From Acidobacteriaceae bacterium (GTDB taxonomy: Bacteria > Acidobacteriota > Terriglobia > Terriglobales > Acidobacteriaceae), in assembly GCA_003151335.1 (NCBI GenBank), contig PLXE01000108.1, forward strand, positions 62,001-126,000: DNA of 64,000 bases, written 5' to 3'. Below, in pieces: positions 17,552 through 26,154 of this stretch. Position numbers and translations under genes: made by a program. Each line of letters starts with the position of its first letter. The stretch's first letter is position 1. The notes below the pieces were generated by a model that did not search any database, was not told the DNA's origin, and saw nothing but the letters and a program-made list of their open reading frames with translations.

Positions 17552-18760
17552 ATGGCCGAATACCTGATCAAAATGGCCGACGAGCAGGGCCACGTCCTCG
17601 AGCAAACCGAGAATGGGGGCTCGGAGGTCGAGGTCCGGGACCGCTTTGCCCAGCAAGGCTTTCTGATCTATTCGGTCAAGCCAAAGGGTCTGTTTTCGAC
17701 CCAGGTCGGGTTTCCGCGCCGGCGCAAGATCAAGCAGGAGCAGTTTGTCATCTTCAACCAGCAGTTCGTGACCTTGATCCATGCCGGCCTGCCGATCATC
17801 CAATCGCTGGAGCTGCTGATAAGACGGCAGCGCAATCTCTTCTTTCGTTCCGTGTTGCAGAATGTGCACGACCGGGTGCGCGGTGGCGAGCTGCTCTCCG
17901 ACGCGTTCGAAGCGCAGAAAGTTTTTCCCAAGGTGTACACCACCACGCTGCTCGCAGGGGAGAAGAGCGGCAATCTGGAAGAGGTGATGGGCCGCTATAT
18001 CTCGTTCCAGCGCCTGGCAGTGAGTTTCCGCAAAAAGCTGACGGCTTCGCTGGTCTATCCCGCTTTGCTGGTGGCCATGCTGATCGTGATGATGACCTTC
18101 CTCATCACCTTTGTGGTCCCGCAGTTCGCGACCCTGTATCAGCAATTGGGTTCACCGCTGCCGGCCATGACCTCGGTGATGCTGGCAATCGGCGTCAATG
18201 CGAAAAAGTATTTCCTGGTTTCCCTGGCGGTGCTGGGGGCGATTGGGTTTTTCCTGTGGCGCTGGATGAAGAGCGACAGCGGCGCTACCAAGATGGACCG
18301 CATCAAACTAAAGGTTCCCATGTTGGGAGACGTCTGGTTGAAGTACCAGGTCGCGGTGTTTGCGCGTATGCTGTCAACCTTGCTGTCGGGCGGACTGTCG
18401 CTGGTCCCGTCGCTGGAGACGGCGTGCGAATCCATGCAGAGCCGCCTGATCTCGCACGGCATTGAGACGGCGACGCGCGGCGTGCGCGAAGGCCAGGGGT
18501 TGGCCCACAGCCTGGAAGAGACCAAGGTCTTCCCCGAGATGTCGGTGGAGATGATTGAGGTCGGTGAGTCCACGGGGGCGCTGCCTGCCATGCTGAACTC
18601 GGTTTCCGAGTTCTATGAGGAGGACGTGCAAAACGCGCTGGCTACGGCCATGGCCCTGATTGAACCGGTTATCCTGATTGTGATGGGCGTGGTGGTGGCC
18701 TTTGTGTTGATTTCCCTGTATTTGCCGATCTTTAGCTTGGGCTCGGAAGGGCTGCATTAG
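17552..18760 (+). CDS. pilC: Type IV pilus inner-membrane platform protein
   Basis: A 402-residue PilC/GspF family protein, the inner-membrane platform that couples the assembly ATPase to pilin insertion. Two T2SSF domains are visible, at about residues 67-190 and 270-395, each ending in hydrophobic helices (PALLVAMLIVMMTFLITFVVPQF and PVILIVMGVVVAFVLISLYLPIF). The AGEKSGNLEEVMGRY and VGESTGALPAMLNSV repeats are diagnostic. ATG 17552 matches the family N-terminus; the upstream frame from 17438 crosses a palindromic element. It is followed after 116 bases of short repeats by pilB. Confidence 0.93.
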   Translation: MAEYLIKMADEQGHVLEQTENGGSEVEVRDRFAQQGFLIYSVKPKGLFSTQVGFPRRRKIKQEQFVIFNQQFVTLIHAGLPIIQSLELLIRRQRNLFFRSVLQNVHDRVRGGELLSDAFEAQKVFPKVYTTTLLAGEKSGNLEEVMGRYISFQRLAVSFRKKLTASLVYPALLVAMLIVMMTFLITFVVPQFATLYQQLGSPLPAMTSVMLAIGVNAKKYFLVSLAVLGAIGFFLWRWMKSDSGATKMDRIKLKVPMLGDVWLKYQVAVFARMLSTLLSGGLSLVPSLETACESMQSRLISHGIETATRGVREGQGLAHSLEETKVFPEMSVEMIEVGESTGALPAMLNSVSEFYEEDVQNALATAMALIEPVILIVMGVVVAFVLISLYLPIFSLGSEGLH

Positions 18761-18796
18761 AAGGGGCCAGGGGCTAGAAGCAGTTGCCAGTAGTCA

Positions 18797-18867
18797 GTAA
18801 CTAACTGCTAGCGGCTAATTGCTAACGGCTAATTGCTAACTGCTAATTGCTAATTGCTAATTGCTAA
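18797..18867. repeat. Tandem CTAATTG-type repeats before pilB
   Basis: About eight imperfect units of roughly 7-11 bases (CTAACTG, CTAACGG, CTAATTG) run up to the Shine-Dalgarno region of pilB. Similar low-complexity arrays precede pilM and lie between sdhA and sdhB. No unit spacing or length fits a CRISPR. Confidence 0.65.
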
Positions 18868-18876
18868 AAGGTATTT

Positions 18877-20532
18877 ATGCCAGACATTAAGAAACCCATA
18901 TTCGTAGGCGGCGGTAACGGGAGCCCGGTCGGCACCCAGGATGAAGTCGAGCACGGCAAAGAACTGGCGCAGCGCTACCGTTGCGAGTTCGTGGACCTGA
19001 AGAACTTTCACATTCAGCACGAACTGTTCCGCAAGATTCCGGTGGACTTGATGTTCCGCTACAACTTCGTGCCCTTGGAGGACAAACCCGATGGCCGGCT
19101 GGTGATTGCTATCGCCGATCCCAGCCAGTTGATGATGATCGACGAAATCGGCCTGCTACTGGGGCGGCGCATCACCACCAAGGTAGCCAGCCTGTCGCAG
19201 ATCAGCGACATCCTGAAAAAGACGGAGCAGTCGCAACGCGTGCTGGAGGAAGCCAGCGAAGGCTTCGCGCTGGACGTGATTGTCGAAGACGAAAATTCCG
19301 ACGAGACCATCTCCTTTGAGAAGCTGACGGCCGAGGCCGACATCAGCCCCATCATCCGGCTGGTGGACACCACCATCTTTACCGCGTTGCAGCGGCGTGC
19401 CAGCGATATCCACATCGAGACGCGCGACGACTCGGTGGTCATCAAGTACCGCATTGACGGCGTGCTGCAACAGGCCATGCAGCCCATCGCCAGGGAGCAC
19501 CACTCCACCATCATCTCGCGCATCAAGGTCATGAGCGAGCTGGACATCTCCGAGCGCCGGGTGCCGCAGGACGGGCGTTTTCGGGTGCGCTATCTTGGCC
19601 GCTTCATCGACTTCCGCGTTTCCATCATGCCCTCGATTCACGGCGAAGACGCGGTGCTGCGCGTGCTCGACAAAGAGTCGATGAGCGAGAAGTTCCACAA
19701 GCTGACCCTCGACGTGGTCGGTTTCAGCGACGAAGACCTGCGCAAGTTCCGCCGCTACATCAAGGAGCCGTACGGCATGGTGCTGGTCACCGGACCGACG
19801 GGCTCGGGCAAGACCACCACGCTGTACGCCGCGCTGAACGAGATCAAGAGCGACGAAGACAAGCTGATCACCATCGAAGACCCGGTCGAATACCAGATTC
19901 GCGGCATCACCCAGATTCCGGTGAACGAGAAAAAGGGGCTGACCTTTGCCCGCGGTTTGCGCTCCATTTTGCGTCACGATCCCGACAAGATCATGGTGGG
20001 CGAAATCCGCGACACCGAGACGGCGCAGATTGCCATCAACTCCGCGCTGACCGGACACCTGGTGTTCACCACCGTCCACGCCAACAACGTGGTCGACGTG
20101 CTGGGCCGCTTCCTCAATATGGGAGTCGAGGCCTACAACTTCATTTCGGCGCTCAACTGCATTCTGGCGCAACGGCTGGTGCGAGTGATCTGCGAGTTCT
20201 GCAAGAAAGAGGTCCATTATTCCGACGAAGAGTTGGAGGCCAGCGGTTTGAATCCGCAAGAATGGGTGGGCATCCCGTTCTATGAAGGAGAGGGTTGCAT
20301 CGAGTGCTCGGACACCGGCTTCCGCGGACGGACCGCGATCCACGAATTGCTGGAGTTGACCGACAACGTGCGCGAGATGATTCTGTCGAAGAAGCCCAGC
20401 AGCGAGATTCGCCGCGCCGCCAAGGACGAAGGCATGCATTTCCTTCGCGAGTCGGCAATTGATAGAGTGAAACGAGGGGTGACCACGCTGAAGGAAATCA
20501 ACAAGGTCACCTTCATCGAGACGACCCGGTAG
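18877..20532 (+). CDS. pilB: Type IV pilus assembly ATPase
   Basis: A 551-residue GspE/PilB secretion ATPase, the hexameric motor for pilus extension. An N-terminal MshEN-type domain (about residues 20-140) precedes the ATPase core. The core has Walker A GPTGSGKTTTLYA (about residues 304-316), the Asp box ITIEDPVEYQ, Walker B ILRHDPDKIMVGEIRD and a His box GHLVFTTVHANN. A four-cysteine zinc module (CEFCKKE and CIECSDTG) follows, as in true PilB/GspE proteins rather than PilT. AAAAGG precedes ATG 18877. It is encoded between pilC and pilM. Confidence 0.95.
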   Translation: MPDIKKPIFVGGGNGSPVGTQDEVEHGKELAQRYRCEFVDLKNFHIQHELFRKIPVDLMFRYNFVPLEDKPDGRLVIAIADPSQLMMIDEIGLLLGRRITTKVASLSQISDILKKTEQSQRVLEEASEGFALDVIVEDENSDETISFEKLTAEADISPIIRLVDTTIFTALQRRASDIHIETRDDSVVIKYRIDGVLQQAMQPIAREHHSTIISRIKVMSELDISERRVPQDGRFRVRYLGRFIDFRVSIMPSIHGEDAVLRVLDKESMSEKFHKLTLDVVGFSDEDLRKFRRYIKEPYGMVLVTGPTGSGKTTTLYAALNEIKSDEDKLITIEDPVEYQIRGITQIPVNEKKGLTFARGLRSILRHDPDKIMVGEIRDTETAQIAINSALTGHLVFTTVHANNVVDVLGRFLNMGVEAYNFISALNCILAQRLVRVICEFCKKEVHYSDEELEASGLNPQEWVGIPFYEGEGCIECSDTGFRGRTAIHELLELTDNVREMILSKKPSSEIRRAAKDEGMHFLRESAIDRVKRGVTTLKEINKVTFIETTR

Positions 20533-20536
20533 GAAG

Positions 20537-20672
20537 CACTTAGCACTTAGCAACCAGCCGTTAGCAGTTAGTAACTGACTACTGGCCACTGGCAACTGGC
20601 AACTGACTACTGCCTCTGTCATCCTGAGCGAGGGAGATCGCCGCGGCGACCGACGAGTCGAAGGACCCCTAT
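20537..20672. repeat. Short repeats followed by a dispersed TGTCATCCTGAGCGA element
   Basis: Bases 20537-20612 are CACTTAG/GTTAG/CTGACTACTGGCC-type short repeats. They are followed at 20616-20672 by one copy of a dispersed element that begins CTGTCATCCTGAGCGAGG, has the palindromic core GATCGCCGCGGCGACC and ends GTCGAAGGACCCCTAT. Related copies are at 52061-52118, 52178-52221 (opposite strand) and, within a coding region, 62968-63013. Confidence 0.75.
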
Positions 20673-20752
20673 TGTGGCAGGACTGTTTGCTCGGTCTTGT
20701 CCGAGAGTGCGGCGTGGTAGAAATTTTCCGCTCCGCTCTATCGAAAATCACC

Positions 20753-20793
20753 GAAACTTGAAACTCGCAACTCGAAACTCGAAACTCGAAACT
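20753..20793. repeat. CGAAACT tandem repeat abutting pilM
   Basis: Five or six imperfect GAAACTC/CGAAACT units run to the base before the pilM start codon and occupy the place where a Shine-Dalgarno sequence would lie. Confidence 0.6.
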
Positions 20794-20794
20794 G

Positions 20795-21682
20795 ATGCCT
20801 TCCACCCACATTCCGCGGCCCCGGGTGGCCTGTGAGATAAGCGCCGAGCGCGTGGTGGCCGGCCGCGCCGGGGAAGGCGCGCAGACTCTGGAAGCAGCCT
20901 CCGCCCGGGCCATTCCCGACGGGGCACTCGTGCCGGGGCTGCAGCAGGCAAACGTTGCCGCCCGCGAGGCGCTGGTGGCGGCGCTGCGCGATGCCTTGTC
21001 GGCCGTGGCGGGACGTTCCCGCGATATCTGCCTGGTGATTCCCGACGCTACCACCCGCATCATGCTGCTGGATTTCGACACGCTGCCGGCCAAACCGGAG
21101 GAAGCGGATGCGGTGGTGCGCTTCCGCCTGAAGAAATCGCTGCCCTTCGAAGTGGAGCACTCGGCGGTGTCCTTCGATCGCCAGGGGACCGCGGACCCGG
21201 TCAGGCTGGTTGCGGCGGTGACGCCGCGCAATGTTCTGGAGGAATACGAATCGCTGGTCCGCGAAGCTGGCTACAATCCCGGTGCGGTGGTGCCTTCCAT
21301 GATTGCCGCTCTCGGCGTGGTGGATGGTTCGCGTCCCACCATGGTCATCAAGGTGGAACGGGGAACCACCACCTTCGCCATTGTGGACAATAACCAACTG
21401 CTGCTGCATCGCGCGCTGGAAAACGGCGGCTCGCTGGTCAGTGGCGAGTCTCTGGTGGATGACGTGAATACTTCGCTGGTGTACTTCGAGGACCGTTATT
21501 CGGTGGGCGTGGACCGCGTCCTGGTGACCGGAGTCGAGTCAACGCAGGCCTTGCAGGAGGCCTTGAGCGCAAATCCAAATATTCGCGTGGAAGAACTGGT
21601 ATCCAGTGGCAGAGCGGGCGCCGCCATCGGCAACGTACCTCGCTCGATGCTCGCCGCAGTTGTGGGAGCGCTGGTGTCCTGA
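20795..21682 (+). CDS. pilM: Type IV pilus assembly protein PilM-like
   Basis: A 295-residue actin-like (FtsA fold) protein expected on the cytoplasmic side of the pilus alignment complex, where PilM binds the PilN N-terminus. Visible features are the phosphate-binding-like opening PRVACEISAERVVAGRAG, SRDICLVIPDATTRIMLLDFDTLP, and the glycine-rich C-terminal region. It is shorter than classical PilM (about 350 residues). The assignment rests on fold-like motifs and position before pilN-pilO-pilP. The stop codon overlaps the pilN start (TGATG). No Shine-Dalgarno sequence is seen, because a CGAAACT repeat fills that position. Confidence 0.8.
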   Translation: MPSTHIPRPRVACEISAERVVAGRAGEGAQTLEAASARAIPDGALVPGLQQANVAAREALVAALRDALSAVAGRSRDICLVIPDATTRIMLLDFDTLPAKPEEADAVVRFRLKKSLPFEVEHSAVSFDRQGTADPVRLVAAVTPRNVLEEYESLVREAGYNPGAVVPSMIAALGVVDGSRPTMVIKVERGTTTFAIVDNNQLLLHRALENGGSLVSGESLVDDVNTSLVYFEDRYSVGVDRVLVTGVESTQALQEALSANPNIRVEELVSSGRAGAAIGNVPRSMLAAVVGALVS

Positions 21683-22581
21683 TGCGTCTCAACATCAATC
21701 TTGCCAGCCAGCCGTACGAAGCCGCGCGCTTCTATCGCCGCCGCGTGGGTGCGCTGGTGCTCGCGCTGGCCGTCCTCACCGCGCTGCTAGCGGGCTACAT
21801 CGTTTATCAGCGGGCGCAATCGCGAGGTATCAATCAGCAATTGGCCCAGGTGCGGGGGGAGATCAAGGGCCTCGATTTTGAGGATGCCCAGGCGCGCGCC
21901 CTGCTGAACAAGCCGGCCAATCGCGACATAGCCGATCAGTCGGAGTTTCTCAACCAATTGTTTGCCCGCAAGGCCCTCTCCTGGACGCGGGTGTTTACCG
22001 AGATGGAAAAGATGATGCCGCCCAATCTGCATGTCGTCTCCATGAAACCGGAGTACACCAAGACGAATGACCTGATGCTGCGCGTGGTGGTGGCCACCGA
22101 CTCGCGCGACCGCGCGGTCGAACTGGTGCGCCGCATGGAGAAATCGAACCACTTCCGCCAGGCCCAGGTGATGGCCGAAGCCGTTACCTCTAACTCCAGC
22201 GATCAAAGTGCGGGCGCTGGTAACATCCAATTCGATATTGCCGCCATCTACGTTCCCAATGCGCAGGATAACGACTCCGTCGCCGACGAGGGCAAAGCGA
22301 AGGAGAAGGAGAACGAGAAGAACGGCAACCCGCAGGCGCAGTCAATGGCTCCAGTCACCGCATCGCCGACGCAGTCGAAGGCTCCAGTCACGGCACCGCA
22401 GGCGCAGTCAATGGCTCCAGTCACAGCATCGCCGACGCCAGGCCGCAATCCCGGTCAGGCGGCGGGTGCCGGCCCAGCGCAGGCGCAGAACGGGCCGCCG
22501 AAATCCAGTCAGGCCCCCGGTGCCAGCCGGAAGCAGACGCTGAACGGGCCACCGAGATCCATGCCTACGAGGCCGCACTGA
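21682..22581 (+). CDS. pilN: Type IV pilus assembly protein PilN-like with repeat-rich tail
   Basis: A 299-residue bitopic inner-membrane protein. A short cytoplasmic N-terminus MRLNINLASQPYE carries the PilM-binding INLA motif. One transmembrane helix (about residues 19-40), a coiled coil and a PilN fold (to about residue 195) follow. The last 100 residues are a low-complexity, probably disordered extension with near-identical QSMAPVTASPT/QSKAPVTAP units (about 22336-22440), which typical PilN (about 180-200 residues) lacks. It overlaps pilM and pilO by one base each (TGATG), implying translational coupling. Confidence 0.85.
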   Translation: MRLNINLASQPYEAARFYRRRVGALVLALAVLTALLAGYIVYQRAQSRGINQQLAQVRGEIKGLDFEDAQARALLNKPANRDIADQSEFLNQLFARKALSWTRVFTEMEKMMPPNLHVVSMKPEYTKTNDLMLRVVVATDSRDRAVELVRRMEKSNHFRQAQVMAEAVTSNSSDQSAGAGNIQFDIAAIYVPNAQDNDSVADEGKAKEKENEKNGNPQAQSMAPVTASPTQSKAPVTAPQAQSMAPVTASPTPGRNPGQAAGAGPAQAQNGPPKSSQAPGASRKQTLNGPPRSMPTRPH

Positions 22582-23126
22582 TGGCCAGCATCCGCGAGAT
22601 TCGCAAAACCTGGATGCCGGTGGTCATCACCCTGGTGGTGCTGGACCTGGCCGGCATCGGCTATCTTTTGTCGCCTGCGGGACGCTCGCGCCAGGCGCGG
22701 CAGCGCGATTATTACGAGCAGCGCGCCGGTCTCACCGCCAAGCGGCAGGAAGTGCTGCCCACTCGCGGCATGGACGCGAAGTTGGTTCAGGCCTCCAAAG
22801 ACATCAACAGTTTCTACGGCCAGCGGTTTCCCACAAAGTATTCGCAGGTTGCGGAAGAGCTGGGCAAGGTGGCGGCTGACACCGGTGTCCACTTTGCGGG
22901 TGTGAAATACGACGATAAGGACGCGCCCATCGAAGGCTTGCGCAAGATGACGGTGGATATCTCGCTTTCCGGCGACTACCTCCAGGAAGTAAAGTTCATC
23001 AATCAACTGGAACGCGACAAAATGTTCTTCCTGATCGATGGCATTGCGCTGGGCGAGCAGCAGGGCAATGTCCGCCTGCAACTCAAGCTGGAAACCTATT
23101 TGCGCAGCGGGGCCGAAACCTCGTGA
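22581..23126 (+). CDS. pilO: Type IV pilus assembly protein PilO-like
   Basis: A 181-residue bitopic membrane protein and the expected partner of PilN in the alignment subcomplex. It has a short cytoplasmic N-terminus, one transmembrane helix (VVITLVVLDLAGIGYLL, about residues 11-28), a coiled-coil stretch rich in Arg and Gln, and a ferredoxin-like periplasmic domain with the PilO-type ISLSGDYLQEVKFINQLER block. The start overlaps the pilN stop by one base. Its own end overlaps pilP by 4 bases (GTGA). Confidence 0.87.
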   Translation: MASIREIRKTWMPVVITLVVLDLAGIGYLLSPAGRSRQARQRDYYEQRAGLTAKRQEVLPTRGMDAKLVQASKDINSFYGQRFPTKYSQVAEELGKVAADTGVHFAGVKYDDKDAPIEGLRKMTVDISLSGDYLQEVKFINQLERDKMFFLIDGIALGEQQGNVRLQLKLETYLRSGAETS

Positions 23127-23725
23127 AGATCGGGACCGAGAACCGGACGAAGACGATCATCGCACTGGTGCTGTTGGTCGTCGCGGTGGTCCTCGTGGTC
23201 CGCGCATTTCATGGCGGAGACGAAGAGCCGTCGCCCGTTCCATCGCCGACCGCTACCGCTTCCGGTCCGGCGCCGGGCAGCGCCACAGGGCAAGCTGCGC
23301 CAGGCGCCACAAGGACCGCGCGCAAGCCGCCTCCACTGCTGGCCCAGACCCTCGATCCCACCCTGCGCTTCGACCTGCTGAAGTCCAGCGAAGATGTGGC
23401 ATACAAGGGAACCGGGCGCGACATTTTCCGCTCGCAGGCGGCAGAGCCCCCCATTCCCAAACCTTTAACTCCGGACAAACAACCAGGTTATGTGGCGCCG
23501 CCGCCACCGCCCCCGCCGATCCCATTGAAGTTCTATGGCTTTGCCAACCGCATAGACGGCAACAAGCGGATCTTTCTCTCCAAGGGTGAGGACATCTTCG
23601 TAGCCAAGGAAGGCGACATCGTGGACCGGCGATACAAGGTCGTGCACATCGGAGCAAACTCCGTCGAGGTGCAGGACGTGCTCACCAATTACCCGCCCCA
23701 GACGCTTCCGCTGTCGCTAAGCTGA
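23123..23725 (+). CDS. pilP: PilP-like pilus alignment protein
   Basis: A 200-residue protein with an N-terminal transmembrane helix (TIIALVLLVVAVVLVVRAF, about residues 10-28) instead of the lipobox of classical PilP. A long Pro/Ala/Thr linker follows, then PPPPPPPIPLKFYGFANRIDGNKRIFLSKGEDIFVAKEGDIVDRRYKVVHIGANSVEV, which matches the beta-domain of the PilP/GspC family. PilP links PilN/PilO to the PilQ secretin; no pilQ is present in the window. Start is GTG 23123 overlapping pilO by 4 bases. Confidence 0.78.
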   Translation: MKIGTENRTKTIIALVLLVVAVVLVVRAFHGGDEEPSPVPSPTATASGPAPGSATGQAAPGATRTARKPPPLLAQTLDPTLRFDLLKSSEDVAYKGTGRDIFRSQAAEPPIPKPLTPDKQPGYVAPPPPPPPIPLKFYGFANRIDGNKRIFLSKGEDIFVAKEGDIVDRRYKVVHIGANSVEVQDVLTNYPPQTLPLSLS

Positions 23726-23769
23726 CGCTAGCAGTGGTCACGCTTGCGAAGAGGGTATAATTGCAACCA

Positions 23770-23793
23770 TTAGCCAATTGGCGTATTATAAAT
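23770..23793 (+). promoter_or_regulatory. Palindromic operator and -10 region of the toxin-antitoxin pair
   Basis: GCCAATTGGC at 23773-23782 is a perfect palindrome, extended imperfectly to TAGCCAATTGGCGTA. A second TAGCCAA half-site follows at 23793-23799, and the AT-rich TATTATAAAT (23784-23793) between them can serve as -10. The antitoxin ATG is at 23809 with AAGAGG upstream. This is the layout expected for autorepression by an Xre-type antitoxin. Confidence 0.55.
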
Positions 23794-23808
23794 AGCCAAG
23801 AGGCCAAA

Positions 23809-24243
23809 ATGACTTCCGGAGTAATTGCCGAGGTCCTGGGAGGCAGAAAAGTCCTGGGCCGCTCCATCAAGAATTTCGCCGAGCTGGCGGAGCTGGTCCG
23901 CAAGGGCTTGCCGGCCGGTTCACTGATCGTGCTGGGGGAAAAGCTCGAGCTGAAGAATTCGGCGCTTTCCAAGAAGCTGGGCATTCCCCAGCGGACCTTG
24001 ACCCGCCGTCTGAGCCAGCATTCGAGGCTTACCTCCGCTGAGTCGGACCGCACCGTTCGGCTGGCACGCGTGTACGCCACCGCGGTTGAGATGATCGGCA
24101 ATGCGGAGAAGGCTGCGCAGTGGCTCCGCACTCCCAACCGCGCGCTGGGAGGCGAGGTCCCAATCGATCAATTGGATACCGATCTCGGAAGCAAAGAAGT
24201 GGAAAACATCCTGGGGCGCATTGCCTATGGCGTGTATAGCTGA
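23809..24243 (+). CDS. Xre/MbcA/ParS family antitoxin (DUF2384)
   Basis: A 144-residue antitoxin. The central part has a helix-turn-helix-like DNA-binding region (SALSKKLGIPQRTLTRRLSQ, about residues 54-73). The C-terminal part is the DUF2384 toxin-binding domain, recognisable by AEMIGNAEKAAQWLRTPNRALGG-type sequence and the terminal VENILGRIAYGVYS. It should neutralise the RES toxin encoded immediately downstream and bind its own operator. ATG 23809 has a Shine-Dalgarno-like AAGAGG; the frame upstream to 23761 is less likely coding. The stop overlaps the toxin start (TGATG). Confidence 0.9.
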   Translation: MTSGVIAEVLGGRKVLGRSIKNFAELAELVRKGLPAGSLIVLGEKLELKNSALSKKLGIPQRTLTRRLSQHSRLTSAESDRTVRLARVYATAVEMIGNAEKAAQWLRTPNRALGGEVPIDQLDTDLGSKEVENILGRIAYGVYS

Positions 24244-24701
24244 TGCGCGTTTGGAGGATTTGCCGCCGGCTTCATGCCGCCGGCGCCTTCTCAGGTGAGG
24301 GGGCTCGCCTCTACGCTGGCCGTTGGAACAGCCAAGGCGTGAGCGTGGTGTACACGTCCCCCTCGCTCGCCTTGGCCGCGGTCGAGACGTTTGTTCATCT
24401 CGAACCCAGTCTGCAGCCCGACGATCTGGTTTCGATCGAGGCCGAGTTTCCCGACGACGTTCCGGCCGAGCGCCTTGATCTGAAATCCCTTCCCCGCAAC
24501 TGGCATAAGCTGAGAGACGAGTCGCTGAGAAAGTTTGGCGACCGTTGGATTGGGGCGGGCGAGACAGTCGCCCTGCACGTGCCTTCCGCAGCCATTCGCG
24601 GTGAGTGGAACGTGTTGCTAAATCCTGCGCATTCCGACTTTCGCAGAGTCAAGATCCAGCATCCCAAGCCCTTCGAGTTTGACCTCCGGATGTTTTCCTA
24701 G
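24243..24701 (+). CDS. RES domain toxin
   Basis: A 152-residue RES-family protein. Characterised members of Xre-RES systems degrade NAD+ and arrest growth. The family's named residues are visible: Arg27 in LYAGRWNSQG, Tyr37 and Ser39 in VVYTSPSLALA, and Glu48 in AVETFVHLE, with the C-terminal NVLLNPAHSDF block. Length is normal. The start overlaps the antitoxin stop by one base, so the pair is translationally coupled. It is intact and therefore probably functional. Confidence 0.92.
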   Translation: MRVWRICRRLHAAGAFSGEGARLYAGRWNSQGVSVVYTSPSLALAAVETFVHLEPSLQPDDLVSIEAEFPDDVPAERLDLKSLPRNWHKLRDESLRKFGDRWIGAGETVALHVPSAAIRGEWNVLLNPAHSDFRRVKIQHPKPFEFDLRMFS

Positions 24702-24774
24702 TGTTCGTAGAACGATTCCAACGAAGCCTACAGTGTGCCCCCTTCAACGCCGGCTTATCGCAAGCCTCCGCAAA

Positions 24775-26122
24775 TCACGGCCTACAAGATTGCTGAACGA
24801 CGGGCGGCCGGAGAAAGGTGGCGATCAAATTGGTAGCGAGCAGGGTGACCGCGCCGAGCTCCAGAATCGCCGAAGCGGGCAGCCAGGACCAGGCGACCGG
24901 AGCAATCTCCTGGTAGGCGAGGACCTCCGCCCGACACTCGCAAAATGCATCCCGCCGAGAGCAGCACTAATCCTGCAAACATCAACCTTGGACTGAACAG
25001 CAGCCTCATGCCGGAGAACGCTGGCAAAACCCTTTGCCCAATGCAGAAGACCATCATCGCTATGAATCCCACCGTCAACGCGTGACGGGAGGCTCCCCAC
25101 AGCCCGATTGGATTCGCAGCGTTCGCGGCCCAGACGCCAAGCGACGCGGCCACTATCAGCCACACGTAGGCGGCACGGACAAAAAACGGAAAGCTGCCGT
25201 GAATGCCCCTGGTTTTGGCGGCCTTCTCCGGCTTGGCGAAAATGCGAAGCGCCACAATGGCGAGTGAGGCAGAAAGCACGATCAAGACGGTCGTGGCGCG
25301 AAAGAAACTCGCCAGCCCCAAAGCGATGGCCACCGCGTGGACCACTACCGCCGAGCCCAACAGCCGGTTGACGGGCGGCTGCGTCCCTAAAAAAGTCGGC
25401 AGCCACTTGGTGCTGAAGCCCCATACGAATGGCACCATGAATCCCCAGGCCGCGAGCACCAGAAAGCGCTGATCGAAGGCTTGCGGAAAAGCGGGCGAAA
25501 CCCCACGCATGGCCAGCCATACAGTCGCCGCGAGATTGAGCACCAGGGTGGCGAGCAGTCCCATGGCCCCGGCGATCACGACGAAAATCCAGGTGTCCAG
25601 CCGTTTTTTGCCGCTGTCTTTGGATTTGTCGGGTTTGTGCTGCGACACCGCATGAAGAAAAATGAGAAACGCCGCCAGTTCCAACCCGGCTGAAGCCGGC
25701 AGGAGCACGCGCCATTGCCACAGATAGACATTCGCCAACCAGCGCAGCAGCACGCCTGCCATCCACATCGCGCCCGACAGCCACGCCGGCCAAAGAGCGA
25801 AAGGCTTCAACCCGCCACGCAATTTGGGAATCGAGTAGAAACCGATTCCAAGAATAAAACTGCCAATCCAGCCCAGCACCTGGGCGTGTCCGTGCGCCTG
25901 GATCCAGGCGGGAGAAATGCTGTCGGCTGCGCGGCGATCGCTAATGGAGATAAGGTTCCACACGCCGAGAAATGTGCCTGGCAGCAGCATGAATAACAGC
26001 CCGCCGGAAATGAAGAAGATGAGCAAGCGCGAGAGTTGGACTTCGCGCGCACTGGTACGGGCAAAAATCTGCTCGGGCGTTTCTGGCTCGCTGGCAAAGG
26101 TTTGAATTTGGGTGCGATTCAT
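24775..26122 (-). pseudogene. NnrS-like membrane protein gene with a single-base frameshift
   Basis: About 448 codons encode a polytopic protein resembling NnrS, a heme- and copper-containing membrane protein of nitrate/nitric oxide metabolism. HGHAQVLGWIGSFILGIGF near residue 70 is a family-like motif, and about a dozen hydrophobic segments follow. The intact frame ends abnormally: after CILRVSG it turns into arginine-rich sequence and stops at 24782. Removing one C of the CCC run at 24930-24932 restores a final helix (EVLAYQEIAPVAWSWLPASA and on to LIATFLRPP) and a TGA at 24775. Either a real frameshift or a sequencing error is possible. ATG 26122 is the start after the small membrane protein gene. 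Confidence 0.75.
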
Positions 26123-26154
26123 TTCATAAGAGGAGCGCGTTGCCCCGCTCGACC

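Noticed and set aside
18797-18867. CRISPR-like array of short repeats before pilB
   Set aside because: The units are 7-11 bases and contiguous, with no unique spacers and no cas genes nearby.
19156-21231. 691-residue open frame on the minus strand opposite pilB and pilM
   Set aside because: Its long length comes from GC-rich antisense codons. pilB on the plus strand has all the ATPase motifs, and the antisense product has no recognisable domain.
24825-25793. 322-residue minus-strand frame inside the NnrS-like gene
   Set aside because: It is an offset frame of the NnrS-like gene. It does not restore the helix pattern, whereas removing one base at 24930-24932 does.
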